A stretch of DNA of 64,000 nucleotides from Sorangium cellulosum (GTDB lineage: Bacteria; Myxococcota_A; Polyangia; Polyangiales; Polyangiaceae). Shown piece after piece: positions 49,596-58,725 of this stretch (the stretch's first letter is position 1; every line of letters begins with the position of its first letter). The notes under the pieces were generated by a model. It ran no database searches and was not told the origin of the DNA. It was given only the letters and a program-made list of their open reading frames with translations. The position numbers were made by a program, and so were the translations under genes. The stretch is from NCBI RefSeq assembly GCF_002950945.1, contig NZ_CP012673.1:7392501-7456500 (forward strand). The letters are read 5' to 3'.

Positions 49596-51929
49596 TTACC
49601 GCGTGCCGCGGAGATGCTCCGGGCTATCGGCCGTGCCCGGCTCCCGGTCGTCCATGGGGCGGAGGCTGAGATCGATGGGGCGCTCCGGGCTCTCGACCGG
49701 AGCCGGCGCTGCTGGTGCCCCCGCGTGGCTCGCCGGCGAGGCAGGGGCCGAGCTCGTCGAGGGGACCGGCTTGCGCCGCCCCCACCGGTAACGCCGGACG
49801 GCCGCGGGGCGTTGATCTGGGCCCGCGGCGGGACCGGGAGGTGTGCCGGCGTCGTTGACCGCCCACGTGGACGGGTCGGCCGCGGCGGATTCGGCGGGCG
49901 GCGCGAGAAATTCCGGGATCAGCGCGGTGTCGACCGCGGCGAGCTCCGGCATGATGAACGGCACGGGGCCGGCCCTGCTCGCGAGGGGCACCGGCGCATC
50001 CTGGCTCGAGGGCTGCAACGCCTGACCCGGCGGCAGACCGCCGGCCGCCCGCCGGTCGGAGCTCCCGAGCCAGCGCGTCGCGCCGAGCGCCCCCGTGACC
50101 AGCAGGACGGCGGCGGCCGCGACCCACACGCCCGCGCTGCGGCGCGAGCGAGACGCGCTGGAGAGCCGCTGGCTGCGGCGGCGCTCGGTCACGTCGTGCG
50201 TGCTCCCGGCCGTCTCCTCCTCTTCGGGCTGCATCAGCGGCACCGCGCGCCGGCGCGCCATCGCCAGCGTGGGGAAGTCGTCGCGCGCGATCGTCAGCGT
50301 GGGGCCGTCCTCGGGGGCGATCGCGAGCGCGGCGCCGTCGCCGCGCGCGATCGTCAGCGTGGGGCCATCCTCGCGCGCCATCGTCAACGTGGGGCCATCC
50401 TCGCGCGCCATCGTCAACGTGGGGCCGTCCTCGCGCGCCATCGTCAACGTGGGGCCATCCTCGCGCGCCATCGTCAACGTGGGGCCGTCCTCGGGCGCCG
50501 TGATGAGCGTGGGCCCGCCCTCCCGCGCCATCTTCAGCGCGGGACCGAGGTCCCGCGCCATCATCAACGTGGGGCCGTCCTCGGGCGCCACACCGAGCGA
50601 GGGCGCCTGGTCCCGCGCCATCGTCAGCGTGGGCCTGTTTTCCCACGCCGAGGACAGCGCGGGACCGCCGCCCCGCGCCATCTTCAGCGTGGGCCTGTCC
50701 TCGACGGCCACGCGGGGGAGCGTGACGCGCTCGGCGGCCGCGGCGTCGCTGCTGACAGGGGGCACGACCACGACGCCCTCGCTGGGCAGGGTGGCCAGGT
50801 GAGCGCCGCCGCCGGGCGCGAGCGCCGTGGAGCAGGAGGCCTGCCGGGATCCGGCGCCGGCGCCGGCGTCCGGGCGCGGCAACGTCGAGGCGGTGCCCTC
50901 GACAGCCACCGTCGCGGCCGGAAGGGTGGTCGCGACGGCGTCGCCGGCGTGCGCCGGGGACAGCCACGACGGGTCGGTCCTGCCGTGGGCGATCGCCTCG
51001 ATCTGGTCCAGGGCGCGGGCGGAGCGCTCCGTTCCGAACGGGGCGAGCTCACGCGCCAGCTCCGCGACGCTCTGGATGCGCAGCTCCGGCTCCTTCTCCA
51101 GGCAGCGCAGGATGACGTCCTCGACCTGGGCCGGCAGGTCGATCCGGTGCACCCGCGGCGGTGTGGGCGCCTGGGTGACGATGGCGACGAACAGCGCCGA
51201 GATCTTGGACGTATCGAACGGAAACCGCGCGGTCAGGAGCTGGTAGAGGACGACCCCGAGCGACCAGATGTCGGCGCGCGCGTCGACGTCCTTCGCGCAG
51301 CGCACCTGCTCGGGCGACATGTACGACGGGGAGCCGAGCATCATCTCCGACGCCGTGAGCTTGCCGTCCTCCTCGGAGGCGGCGTCGGCCGCCTTGGAGA
51401 GGCCGAAATCGAGCACCTTGACGAGGGGCACGCCGGTCGCTCCGGTCGCGAGGAACAGATTGCCCGGCTTCAGATCGCGGTGGATGATGCCGCGCGCGTG
51501 CGCCTCCGCGACGGCCTCGCAGGCCTGGATCAGGTAGTCGACCGCCTCGTGCACGGGGAGCGGGCCGCGCGTTTCGAGCTCCTGCTGGAGATCGCGGCCG
51601 CGCAGGTACTCCATCACGAGGTAGGGGATGCCGAGATCGGCCGTGCCCACATCGATGACGCGGGCGACGTGCTCGCTGCGGATCGCCGCCGCCGCGCGCG
51701 CCTCGCGCAGGAAACGCGCGCTCGCGCCGGGCAGCTTCATGGCCCGGGGGAGCAAGAACTTGACCGCGACGCGCTGGCGCAGCGGGATGTGCTCCGCCGC
51801 GAAGATGGCGCCCATCGAGCCCCGGCCGAGGCTGCGCTCGAGGCGGTACCTCTGCGCGAAGACCTCGCCTATCCCAGGAATGCCCGCGGTCGACGCGGGG
51901 GCATCCGGTTTCAATGGGCCGACCTCCAT
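49596..51929 (-). CDS. Ser/Thr protein kinase with decapeptide repeat array and transmembrane segment
   Basis: The kinase domain occupies about residues 25-290: LGRGSMGAIF loop, AVKFLLP lysine, HRDLKPGN (His150, Asp152), DFGLSKA and SPSYMSPEQVR. A Pro/Ala linker follows, then fifteen ten-residue repeats of the form EDGPTLTMAR (about 410-556), then a transmembrane helix (about 600-617) and a Pro/Ser/Ala-rich extracytoplasmic part. Kinases with this membrane layout are common in myxobacteria; the repeat array is unusual. A TATAGT hexamer ends seven bases before the ATG at 51929, so the mRNA could be leaderless; a GTG at 51938 lies inside that hexamer region and is less likely. Confidence 0.87.
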   Translation of the reverse strand: MEVGPLKPDAPASTAGIPGIGEVFAQRYRLERSLGRGSMGAIFAAEHIPLRQRVAVKFLLPRAMKLPGASARFLREARAAAAIRSEHVARVIDVGTADLGIPYLVMEYLRGRDLQQELETRGPLPVHEAVDYLIQACEAVAEAHARGIIHRDLKPGNLFLATGATGVPLVKVLDFGLSKAADAASEEDGKLTASEMMLGSPSYMSPEQVRCAKDVDARADIWSLGVVLYQLLTARFPFDTSKISALFVAIVTQAPTPPRVHRIDLPAQVEDVILRCLEKEPELRIQSVAELARELAPFGTERSARALDQIEAIAHGRTDPSWLSPAHAGDAVATTLPAATVAVEGTASTLPRPDAGAGAGSRQASCSTALAPGGGAHLATLPSEGVVVVPPVSSDAAAAERVTLPRVAVEDRPTLKMARGGGPALSSAWENRPTLTMARDQAPSLGVAPEDGPTLMMARDLGPALKMAREGGPTLITAPEDGPTLTMAREDGPTLTMAREDGPTLTMAREDGPTLTMAREDGPTLTIARGDGAALAIAPEDGPTLTIARDDFPTLAMARRRAVPLMQPEEEETAGSTHDVTERRRSQRLSSASRSRRSAGVWVAAAAVLLVTGALGATRWLGSSDRRAAGGLPPGQALQPSSQDAPVPLASRAGPVPFIMPELAAVDTALIPEFLAPPAESAAADPSTWAVNDAGTPPGPAAGPDQRPAAVRRYRWGRRKPVPSTSSAPASPASHAGAPAAPAPVESPERPIDLSLRPMDDREPGTADSPEHLRGTR
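50252..50703 (-). repeat. 30-bp coding tandem repeat, fifteen copies
   Basis: The repeat encodes decapeptides of consensus [ED]-x-G-P-T-L-x-x-A-R in the Ser/Thr kinase. Four consecutive copies at about 50371-50490 are nearly identical, differing mainly at one CAT/CGT position; outer copies have decayed. This gradient (identical centre, diverged edges) is what unequal crossing-over produces. Each unit is conserved at Pro, Leu and Ala, which suggests a selected structure, not only slippage. Confidence 0.85.
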
Positions 51930-52101
51930 CGGACCCACTATAACCGCAACCGCGTAAATTTTGACGCCAAGATGGGCCCGCCGGGCCGGAGGTGCGGCGA
52001 ATGGCGGGCGCGACGGCGGGCGCGCGCGGGTGTAGGGACGAGGCGCACCTCTTGACCGGGCGAGGCGGGCAGCGGCTCCCGGGCGCGGAAGCCGCCGTGC
52101 C

Positions 52102-52572
52102 TCAGGACGCGCCGCCGGAGCCCTCGGGCTTCGTCATGCCCCAGGCCAGATCCTCACGCACCCAGCCGGTCTCGCCCTGCACGTCGGCGACGCGCAGCCA
52201 GGGCCCCTTCCGGCCCAGGACCTTGAACACCTCGCCGCGCTGGGCCTGGAACGCGACCTCCGCGGAGGTCGTCGGCGCCTCGCGGACATTGCCCCGCGGG
52301 ACCTTGATCACGATCGTCCTGACCCTGGCCAGGAGGCGATCGGCCACCCACGCCAGATCGCCCTCGAAGTCCTTGATCTTGCACCACCCGTCCTCGCGCT
52401 CCAGGACCTTGACCGGGTAATACCGGGTCGCGGTGAACTCGACGGCCTCGCTCGTGGACGGGCCCGCGCGGAAGTTCGCCACCGGGACGTTGACGCTGAG
52501 TATCTCGGCCCGAGCCGCGCCCGGGAGCGCGGCGACGGCGACGAGCACTGGCAAACTCGCTCGGATGTTCAC
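52102..52572 (-). CDS. Periplasmic SH3-domain protein
   Basis: The 156-residue product has a signal peptide (cleavage near GAARA) and two bacterial SH3-like repeats: one with VNVPVANFRAGPSTSEAV...REDGWCKIKD and one with VPRGNVREAPTTSAEVAF...KGPWLRVADVQG. Each keeps the N-x-R-x-x-P-x-x-x and G-W features. Such modules often bind peptidoglycan or surface partners. GAGGAG lies six bases upstream of the GTG start (52572). The tail is short and Gly-rich. Confidence 0.85.
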   Translation of the reverse strand: MNIRASLPVLVAVAALPGAARAEILSVNVPVANFRAGPSTSEAVEFTATRYYPVKVLEREDGWCKIKDFEGDLAWVADRLLARVRTIVIKVPRGNVREAPTTSAEVAFQAQRGEVFKVLGRKGPWLRVADVQGETGWVREDLAWGMTKPEGSGGAS

Positions 52573-52619
52573 GGCTGTCTCCTCACGTGATGATCGCCCG
52601 CGACCGCGCTCCGGCGGCG

Positions 52620-53609
52620 TCAGGCGTGCACGCCTGTCTCGTCGAACCGCGCGCCGCTCGCGCCGGCGTCCTCGCTCCGCGCGCCGTTCGCCGCCCGGGC
52701 GGCGGGCCCGGGCGGCTGCTTTTCCTCGGCCCAGTGGATCGTACGGTGAGGGGACGGCATCTCGATGCCCAGCGCGTCGAACGCCCGCTTGAGGCGCCGG
52801 CGGTACTCCCGGCCCACCTGCCATTGTTCAATGGGCTGCGTCTTGATGCGCGCGCGGACGACGACCGCGCGGTCGTCGAACGACTCCACGCCGAAGAGCT
52901 CCAGCGGCTCGAGGATGCTCGCCTTGTAGCGCCTGTCCTCCTGGAGCTCGCGCGCGACCTCGCGCATCACCTTCATCACCCTGTCGACGTCCTCCCTGTA
53001 GGCGACGCCCACGTCGAACACCATGGCGGACCATTCCAGGGTCATGTTCGACAGCGAGTCGATCTTCCCGTTCTGGAAGACGTGGACCACCCCGGACTCG
53101 TCGCGCAGCGCGACCGTCCGGAGCCCGACGCGCTCCACGAGGCCGCCGGTGCCATTGACGATCACCACGTCGCCGACCCGGAGGTGGTTCTCGAGGAGCA
53201 AGAAGAAGCCGGAGATGACGTCGCGCACGAGCTCCTGCGCCCCGAAGCCGACGGCGAGGCCCGCGATCCCCGCGCCCGCGAGGAGCGGCGCGATGTCGAC
53301 CCCGAGCTGGACGAGGACGAGCATCGCCACCATGACCCAGATGACCACCTTGCCGGTCGTCCGGAAGATGCTCAGCAACGTCTCGGAGCGTTTCTCGATC
53401 TCGCGCACCGTCTTCACATCGCCGCTGCGGCTCCTCCTCATCAGCGACACTTCCACCCTCCTGCACACGAGGTGGAGCGCCTTGAGCAGCACGAGCGCGA
53501 GGACCAGGACCAGCAGCACGGCCGGCAAGGCGTGGACGGCCCACTCGAGGGTGCGCCGGAGGACCTCCCGCCAGAACGTGACGTCGAGCCATGAGTCGAT
53601 CTGCGGCAT
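52620..53609 (-). CDS. Small-conductance mechanosensitive channel (MscS family)
   Basis: The 329-residue protein has three to four membrane segments and the MscS pore helix (LLAGAGIAGLAVGFGAQELVRDV), followed by the beta domain with HLRVGDVVIVNGTGGLVERVGLRTVALR and the usual alpha/beta C-terminal part (KTQPIEQWQVGREYRRRLK). It would open under membrane tension. Length and layout are standard, unlike the proline-extended MscS gene at 18.6 kb. The ATG at 53609 follows GGAGGTG. It is divergent from the HerA-like gene, with a palindromic site between them. Confidence 0.92.
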   Translation of the reverse strand: MPQIDSWLDVTFWREVLRRTLEWAVHALPAVLLVLVLALVLLKALHLVCRRVEVSLMRRSRSGDVKTVREIEKRSETLLSIFRTTGKVVIWVMVAMLVLVQLGVDIAPLLAGAGIAGLAVGFGAQELVRDVISGFFLLLENHLRVGDVVIVNGTGGLVERVGLRTVALRDESGVVHVFQNGKIDSLSNMTLEWSAMVFDVGVAYREDVDRVMKVMREVARELQEDRRYKASILEPLELFGVESFDDRAVVVRARIKTQPIEQWQVGREYRRRLKRAFDALGIEMPSPHRTIHWAEEKQPPGPAARAANGARSEDAGASGARFDETGVHA

Positions 53610-53740
53610 GGGCAATGGCACCTCCGCCGCGCGGCGTCCGCAACCCACATGCCAGCGAGCTCGGGGGCCGGCGTCGCTGTACAAGGAGCCCGGCCGCGGG
53701 CGCGCGCGGCGACGCGGCGGGCGGGCCTCGCGCGCGCCGG

Positions 53741-53776
53741 TGCGACACGATGTCGCAGAGGAGCCGAATTGTCGCA
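53741..53776. promoter_or_regulatory. Palindromic operator-like site with extra half-site
   Basis: TGCGACA-CGA-TGTCGCA (53741-53757) is a perfect 7-bp inverted repeat with a 3-base spacer. A further TGTCGCA half-site lies at 53770-53776. The site is in the 240-base divergent gap between the MscS gene and the HerA-like gene and could control both. Confidence 0.45.
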
Positions 53777-53849
53777 GGGGGACGGCGCGCGCTCCCCGCC
53801 GCCCTCCAGCATTGCGACGTCCCCCCGCCCATGGCACGAGCCCGCCGCC

Positions 53850-56363
53850 ATGCCGACCCGCCCCTTCACCCTGGGCCGCTGCCGACCGCTTTGGGGGGAT
53901 GAGAGCCCCTCCGCCGCGCGCCCGCTCGAGCTCCCGGCGCACCACCTCGTGACCCACGGCGTGGTCGTCGGCATGACCGGCAGCGGCAAGACCGGGCTCG
54001 TCATGGTGCTCGTCGAGGAGGCGCTGCGGTCGGGCGTCCCGGTGCTCATGGTCGACGTGAAGGGCGACCTGCCCAACCTGCTCTTCACCTTTCCCGAGCT
54101 CTCCCCGGCCGAGTTCGAGCCGTGGATCGATCCGTCGGCGGCCGCGCGCGACGGCCGCGCGACCGCCGACGTCGCCGGCGAGCTCGCGGCGCGGTGGCGG
54201 GCGGGGCTCGCGGCCTCGGGCCTCGGCCCGGCCGACGTGGCCGCGCTCCGCGCCCGCATGGCGCCGCGCCTGCTCACGCCGGGCACCACGGCGGGCGAGC
54301 CGATCCACGTGCTGTCGGCGCTCGAGACGCGCTCGCCGCTCTGGGACGAGGACGAGGAGGCCGCCCGCGAGGCGCTCTCGGCCTCGCTGTCGCTCCTGCT
54401 CCGGCTCGTCGGCCGCGACCCGGATCCGGCGCGGAGCCGCGAGCACGTGCTGCTCGCGCACCTCGCGGAGCGGCGGCTGCGCGGCGGGCAGGCCGCGGGG
54501 CTCGAGGAGCTGCTCGCCGACCTCGCCGCGCCGCCGATCGCCGCGGTGGGCGCCCTCGAGGTCGACGCGTTCTTCGCGCCCAAGGAGCGGCAGGCGCTCG
54601 CGCGCGAGCTCAACACCCTGCTCGCCTCCCCCACGTTCGCGACCTGGCGCAAGGGCGCGCCGCTCGACGTCGCGGGGTGGCTCGAGCGCGGCGCGCCCGG
54701 GGCGCCCGGCGCTGACGCCGGGAAGACGCCCGCGGTGATCGTCAGCGTCGCGCACCTCGAGGACGACGAGCGGCTGCTCGTGCTCGGGCTGCTGTTCGAG
54801 CAGCTGCTCTCGTGGGTGCGCGGCCTCTCCGGCACGAGCGACCTGCGCGCGCTCGTGGTCTTCGACGAGGTCTTCGGCTTCCTGCCCCCGCACCCGGCGA
54901 GCCCGCCCACGAAGCGGCCGCTGCTCGCGCTGCTCAAGCAGGCGCGCGCCTTCGGCGTCGGGGTCGTCCTCGCCACGCAGAACCCGATGGACCTCGACTA
55001 CAAGGCGCTCTCCAACGCCGGCGCGTGGTTCGTGGGCCGGCTGCAGACCGACGCCGACCGCGAGCGCGTCGTCGAGGGGCTCTCCGGGTCGGACGGGGGC
55101 GCGGGCGGCGTCGACGCCGCGGCGCTGTCGGCCACCCTGAAGGCGCTGCCCCCGCGCACGTTCTTCGTGCGCAACGTCCACATGCGGCCGACCTCGCTGC
55201 TCGCCGAGACGCGGTTCAGCCTGTCGTGGCTGCGCGGCCCGGTCACCCGGCGCGAGATCGGCCGCCTCGTCAGGAGCATCTCCCCTGCCCCTGCCGCCCC
55301 GCCCGGGCCGAAGAGCCCGTCGGCGCCCCCGCCGCACGCGCCGGTGGGCCCGGGCGGCACGGTGGTCCTCGACCCGCGCCACGCGGCCGCCGCCGCGCCC
55401 CACGCGGCGTCCGCGGCGCCCCACGCCGCCTCCGCCGCGCCCCAGCCCGCGCGGCGCAGCAAGGCTGCGCGCGCCGACGCCGGTGCCGGCGCCGCCGCTC
55501 CGCCGCAGCCGCCGGAGGGCTGGCGCAGCCTGTACGCGCACGCCCCAGCCGCGGCGCCGGAGGGCTTCCGCTACGTCCCCTGGGTGGCCGCCTCGGTCGT
55601 GGCTCACCTGCGCGACACGAAGCTCGGCGTCGCCCTCAACCAGCGCCAGATCCTCGCCGCCCCGCTGCTCTCCGACGGCAAGCCGGACCTCGCGCGCGTC
55701 ACCCGGCTCGATCCGGCGCTGCTCTCGGCCTCGCCCGCGCCGGGCGCCCGCTTCGCCGCGCTGCCCGTCCCGCTCACGAAGCGCAGCGGGGCGCTGGCCG
55801 CGGCGCGCGCGCTCCGGGAGCACGTGTACCGCACGACCGAGGCCGCGGTGGCCGTCCACAAGGAGCTCGGGCTGACGCAGGGCGAAGGCGAGCCGCTCGA
55901 GGCGTTCACGGGCCGCTGCCGCGCCGCCGCCGCGCGGCGTGCGGGCGCCGAGCAGCAGGAGGTGACCGGCCGCTACGCGCCCAGGATCGCGCGCCTCCGC
56001 GAGCGCATCGCGGCCGCGAAGGCGCGGTACGAGCAGGCCGAGGCCGAGGTGGCCGCCCTCCCCGGCGCAGTCGGCGCCGCGATCCTCGGGCTCGTCGCCG
56101 GCCGGGGCACCGCCCGACGCGCCGAGACCCAGCGCGACAAGGCGAGCGCCAGGCTCGAGCGCGCCCGGCAGGAGTGGACCGAGGCGGACGCCGCCCTCCG
56201 GGACCTCCACGCCGCCCAGGCCGCCGAGCTCGCCGCGCTGGAGCAGCTGCCCCTGCGCGCCGGCGAGGGCATCGAGACGAAGCGCCTCGTGCCCAGGAAG
56301 AACGACGTCGAGGTCGACTTCATCGCCGTCGCGTGGGCCGCGACGCTCGCCGGCCCCGCGTGA
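53850..56363 (+). CDS. HerA/DUF87-type ATPase with helical C-terminus
   Basis: The 837-residue protein has an N-terminal ATPase of the HerA/FtsK group: Walker A GMTGSGKT at 41-48, DVKGDLPNLLF, Walker B ALVVFDEVFG near Asp339, and QNPMDLDYKALSNAGAWFVGRLQTD, a segment typical of HerA-like DNA-motor or secretion ATPases. A Pro/Ala linker (about 490-545) leads to a domain and a coiled coil (about 700-790) rich in Ala/Arg/Glu. No NurA nuclease gene is beside it. The start ATG at 53850 has a weak ribosome site. The role may be DNA translocation or assembly of a membrane complex. Confidence 0.82.
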   Translation: MPTRPFTLGRCRPLWGDESPSAARPLELPAHHLVTHGVVVGMTGSGKTGLVMVLVEEALRSGVPVLMVDVKGDLPNLLFTFPELSPAEFEPWIDPSAAARDGRATADVAGELAARWRAGLAASGLGPADVAALRARMAPRLLTPGTTAGEPIHVLSALETRSPLWDEDEEAAREALSASLSLLLRLVGRDPDPARSREHVLLAHLAERRLRGGQAAGLEELLADLAAPPIAAVGALEVDAFFAPKERQALARELNTLLASPTFATWRKGAPLDVAGWLERGAPGAPGADAGKTPAVIVSVAHLEDDERLLVLGLLFEQLLSWVRGLSGTSDLRALVVFDEVFGFLPPHPASPPTKRPLLALLKQARAFGVGVVLATQNPMDLDYKALSNAGAWFVGRLQTDADRERVVEGLSGSDGGAGGVDAAALSATLKALPPRTFFVRNVHMRPTSLLAETRFSLSWLRGPVTRREIGRLVRSISPAPAAPPGPKSPSAPPPHAPVGPGGTVVLDPRHAAAAAPHAASAAPHAASAAPQPARRSKAARADAGAGAAAPPQPPEGWRSLYAHAPAAAPEGFRYVPWVAASVVAHLRDTKLGVALNQRQILAAPLLSDGKPDLARVTRLDPALLSASPAPGARFAALPVPLTKRSGALAAARALREHVYRTTEAAVAVHKELGLTQGEGEPLEAFTGRCRAAAARRAGAEQQEVTGRYAPRIARLRERIAAAKARYEQAEAEVAALPGAVGAAILGLVAGRGTARRAETQRDKASARLERARQEWTEADAALRDLHAAQAAELAALEQLPLRAGEGIETKRLVPRKNDVEVDFIAVAWAATLAGPA

Positions 56364-56573
56364 CCCGGGCGCCCCCCCGCGTCGCGACCCGGGCGCCTCG
56401 AGGGCAGCTCGCTGCAGCCCGGGCGCAGCCCGCTGCAAAGCGCCCCCGGGCCGCCGCGCCCTGTGCTCTGATCCAGGGGAGCGCCCCCCGCCCGCGCGTG
56501 GCGAGGCGCGCCGCGACGCGCGCGACCGCGCGCAGGGAGCCGATCCCATGCAGAACAACCCCCAGGGGCCAGC

Positions 56574-57836
56574 GTGAACGGCAGCGCCGAGGCGACGCCC
56601 GCCGCGCTGCCGGCCCGCCCCGCCGCGCCGGAGCGCGCCCCGCTGCCGGCCCGCCCCGCCGCGCCAGAGCCGACCGCCGCGCCCGATTCCGCGGCGCCGC
56701 CGCGCGCCGCCGCGCCCTCCCCCGCCCTCGCAGGGCCGAGGTGGGCCAGCGCCTGGCTCGTGGCCGCGCTCTGGATGATCCCCGTGCTCGTCTCGAGCGC
56801 GCAGACCTACCTCTTCATGCCGCCGAAGCAGGAGCCGCGCTCCCCGTTCCTCGCGGCCTTCCTCTGGCAGGGGCTGCCCTGGCTCTTCTGGGCGCTGATG
56901 ACGCCCCTCATCGTCTGGCTCGGCCGCAGGTACCCGATCGAGCGCCGGGGCTTCCTGAAGAGCGCCCTGGTGCACCTCGCCGCGAACGCCGCGATGGCCC
57001 CGGGCCACATCGCGGCGTGCGCGCTCACGGGGCGGCTCATCGGCCAGGAGTACTACATCAGGACGCCGTTCCTCGAGGTCGTCTACAAGATCCTGGGGAA
57101 ATACGTCGACATCGAGCTGCTCATCTACTGGGGGATCCTCGCGATCGTCCACGCGGCCGACTACCACAAGAAGTACCGGGAGAGCGCGATCGCGGCCGCG
57201 CAGCTCGAGACGAAGCTCGTGCAGGCCGAGCTCCAGGCGCTCAAGATGCAGCTCCACCCGCACTTCCTCTTCAACACGCTGCACGCGATCGCGGTGCTCG
57301 TGCGCAAGCAGGAGACGCAGGCCTCGGTCCGGATGATCACGGGCCTCAGCGAGCTGCTCCGGATGGCGCTCGAGAGCGCGGGCAAGCAGATCGTGCCGCT
57401 CAAGCAGGAGCTCGATTTGCTCGATCGCTACCTCGACATCGAGCGGACCCGCTTCCAGGACCGCCTCACCGTGCGCGCGGACGTCGCGTCGGAGACGCTG
57501 GACGCCGAGATCCCGAACCTCATCCTGCAGCCGATCGTCGAGAACGCGATCCGCCACGGCATCGCCCCGCGGGCCTCGTCGGGGAGCGTGACGATCCGCG
57601 CGCGGCGGGAGGAGCGCCACCTCGTGGTGGAGGTGACCGACGACGGCAGGGGCCTGAAGGAGGGCTGGGCGGGCGAGGCGAGCGAGGGGACGGGCCTCGG
57701 GAACGTGCGCGCGCGGCTCCGGCAGCTCTACCCGGGGGACCACCGGCTCAGCCTCGCGCGGCGGCCGGAGGGGGGTGTCCTCGTGACGGTCGCGGTCCCG
57801 TTCCGGCCGCTGCACGCGGAGCGCGCGCATGGATAG
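56574..57836 (+). CDS. LytS/YpdA-type sensor histidine kinase
   Basis: Residues 1-55 are Pro/Ala-rich and cytoplasmic. Four membrane segments lie at about 58-200, followed by a His_kinase domain with QLHPHFLFNTLHA (His228 or His230) and an ATPase domain (ILQPIVENAIRHGI, GTGLGNVRARL). This is the kinase class paired with LytTR regulators. The GTG start has AGGGG upstream. The next gene overlaps its end by eight bases, so the two components are made together. The sensed signal is unknown; the short membrane region suggests a membrane or quinone-related cue. Confidence 0.88.
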   Translation: MNGSAEATPAALPARPAAPERAPLPARPAAPEPTAAPDSAAPPRAAAPSPALAGPRWASAWLVAALWMIPVLVSSAQTYLFMPPKQEPRSPFLAAFLWQGLPWLFWALMTPLIVWLGRRYPIERRGFLKSALVHLAANAAMAPGHIAACALTGRLIGQEYYIRTPFLEVVYKILGKYVDIELLIYWGILAIVHAADYHKKYRESAIAAAQLETKLVQAELQALKMQLHPHFLFNTLHAIAVLVRKQETQASVRMITGLSELLRMALESAGKQIVPLKQELDLLDRYLDIERTRFQDRLTVRADVASETLDAEIPNLILQPIVENAIRHGIAPRASSGSVTIRARREERHLVVEVTDDGRGLKEGWAGEASEGTGLGNVRARLRQLYPGDHRLSLARRPEGGVLVTVAVPFRPLHAERAHG

Positions 57837-58665
57837 CCCCGCGGAGATCCGCGCCGTCATCGTCGACGACGAGCCGCTCGCCCGGGAGGGCATCCGCATG
57901 CTGCTCGCGGAGGACCCGGAGATAGCGATTGCCGCCGAGTGCGGCGACGGCCCGGGGGCGCTCGACGTCATCCGGCGGCTGCGGCCGGACCTCGTGTTCC
58001 TGGACGTGCAGATCCCCGAGATGAACGGCTTCGAGGTGATGGCGTCGCTCCCGCCGGACGAGCTGCCCGCGGTGATCTTCGTGACGGCGTTCGACCGCTA
58101 CGCGCTGCGCGCGTTCGAGGTCCACGCCCTCGACTACCTGCTGAAGCCGTTCGACGACGACCGCTTCCACGACGCCCTCCGCCGCGCGAAGAGCCACCTC
58201 CGGCTCTCGCGCATGAGCGACCTGAGCCAGCGCCTGCTCTCGCTGCTCCAGAGCTACGGCGACCCCGCCGCCGCGGCGCCGGCGCGAGCGCGGGCCTCCG
58301 GCTCGGAGCCGCCGCCCGCGGGCGCGGGCGCGGACGGCGGCTACCTGCGGCGGCTCGCGATCAAGGACGGGTGCCGTGTGGTCTTCCTCAGCATCGACGA
58401 GATCGACTGGATCGAGGCGGCGGACTACTACGTGCAGATCCACGCCGGGGAGAGGAGTTATCTCCACCGCGAGACGATGCACAGCGTGGAGGCCAAGCTC
58501 GACCCCGCGCGCTTCGTGCGGATCCACCGCTCGGCGATCGTGAACCGCGACCGGATCAAGGAGCTCCGCACCCAGGGGCGCCGGGAGACGGTCGTGGTGC
58601 TCGCCGGAGGCGCCGAGCTCAAGGTGGCGCGGAGCCACCGGGAGAAGCTCTCGGCGCTGCGCTGA
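57829..58665 (+). CDS. LytTR-family response regulator
   Basis: A receiver domain (about 7-125, phospho-acceptor Asp59 in VFLDVQIPEMNG, switch Thr in VTAFDRYAL, conserved Lys in LLKPFDD) is joined by a Pro/Ala linker to a LytTR DNA-binding domain (about 170-275), with WIEAADYYVQIH and RFVRIHRSAIVN. It overlaps the kinase gene by eight bases, so it is almost certainly its partner. LytTR regulators bind direct repeats upstream of target promoters; none are obvious nearby. A GC hairpin follows the stop. Confidence 0.93.
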   Translation: MDSPAEIRAVIVDDEPLAREGIRMLLAEDPEIAIAAECGDGPGALDVIRRLRPDLVFLDVQIPEMNGFEVMASLPPDELPAVIFVTAFDRYALRAFEVHALDYLLKPFDDDRFHDALRRAKSHLRLSRMSDLSQRLLSLLQSYGDPAAAAPARARASGSEPPPAGAGADGGYLRRLAIKDGCRVVFLSIDEIDWIEAADYYVQIHAGERSYLHRETMHSVEAKLDPARFVRIHRSAIVNRDRIKELRTQGRRETVVVLAGGAELKVARSHREKLSALR

Positions 58666-58678
58666 GGGGGCGCGCGCC

Positions 58679-58706
58679 CCCGAGGCCCCTGGATGGGGGG
58701 CTCGGG
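58679..58706. terminator. GC hairpin between convergent genes, possible bidirectional terminator
   Basis: CCCGAG-G-CCCC and GGGG-G-CTCGGG form a ten-pair stem with one G/G mismatch around a short loop. There is no T tract. Its position between the convergent LytTR and PAS-STAS genes makes it a candidate stop for both. Confidence 0.35.
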
Positions 58707-58725
58707 AGGGCCCGCGCCGGCGCCG

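Noticed and set aside
50371..50490. Regular 30-bp repeats that could suggest a CRISPR array
   Set aside because: Units are adjacent without spacers, keep a reading frame and encode decapeptides within a kinase.
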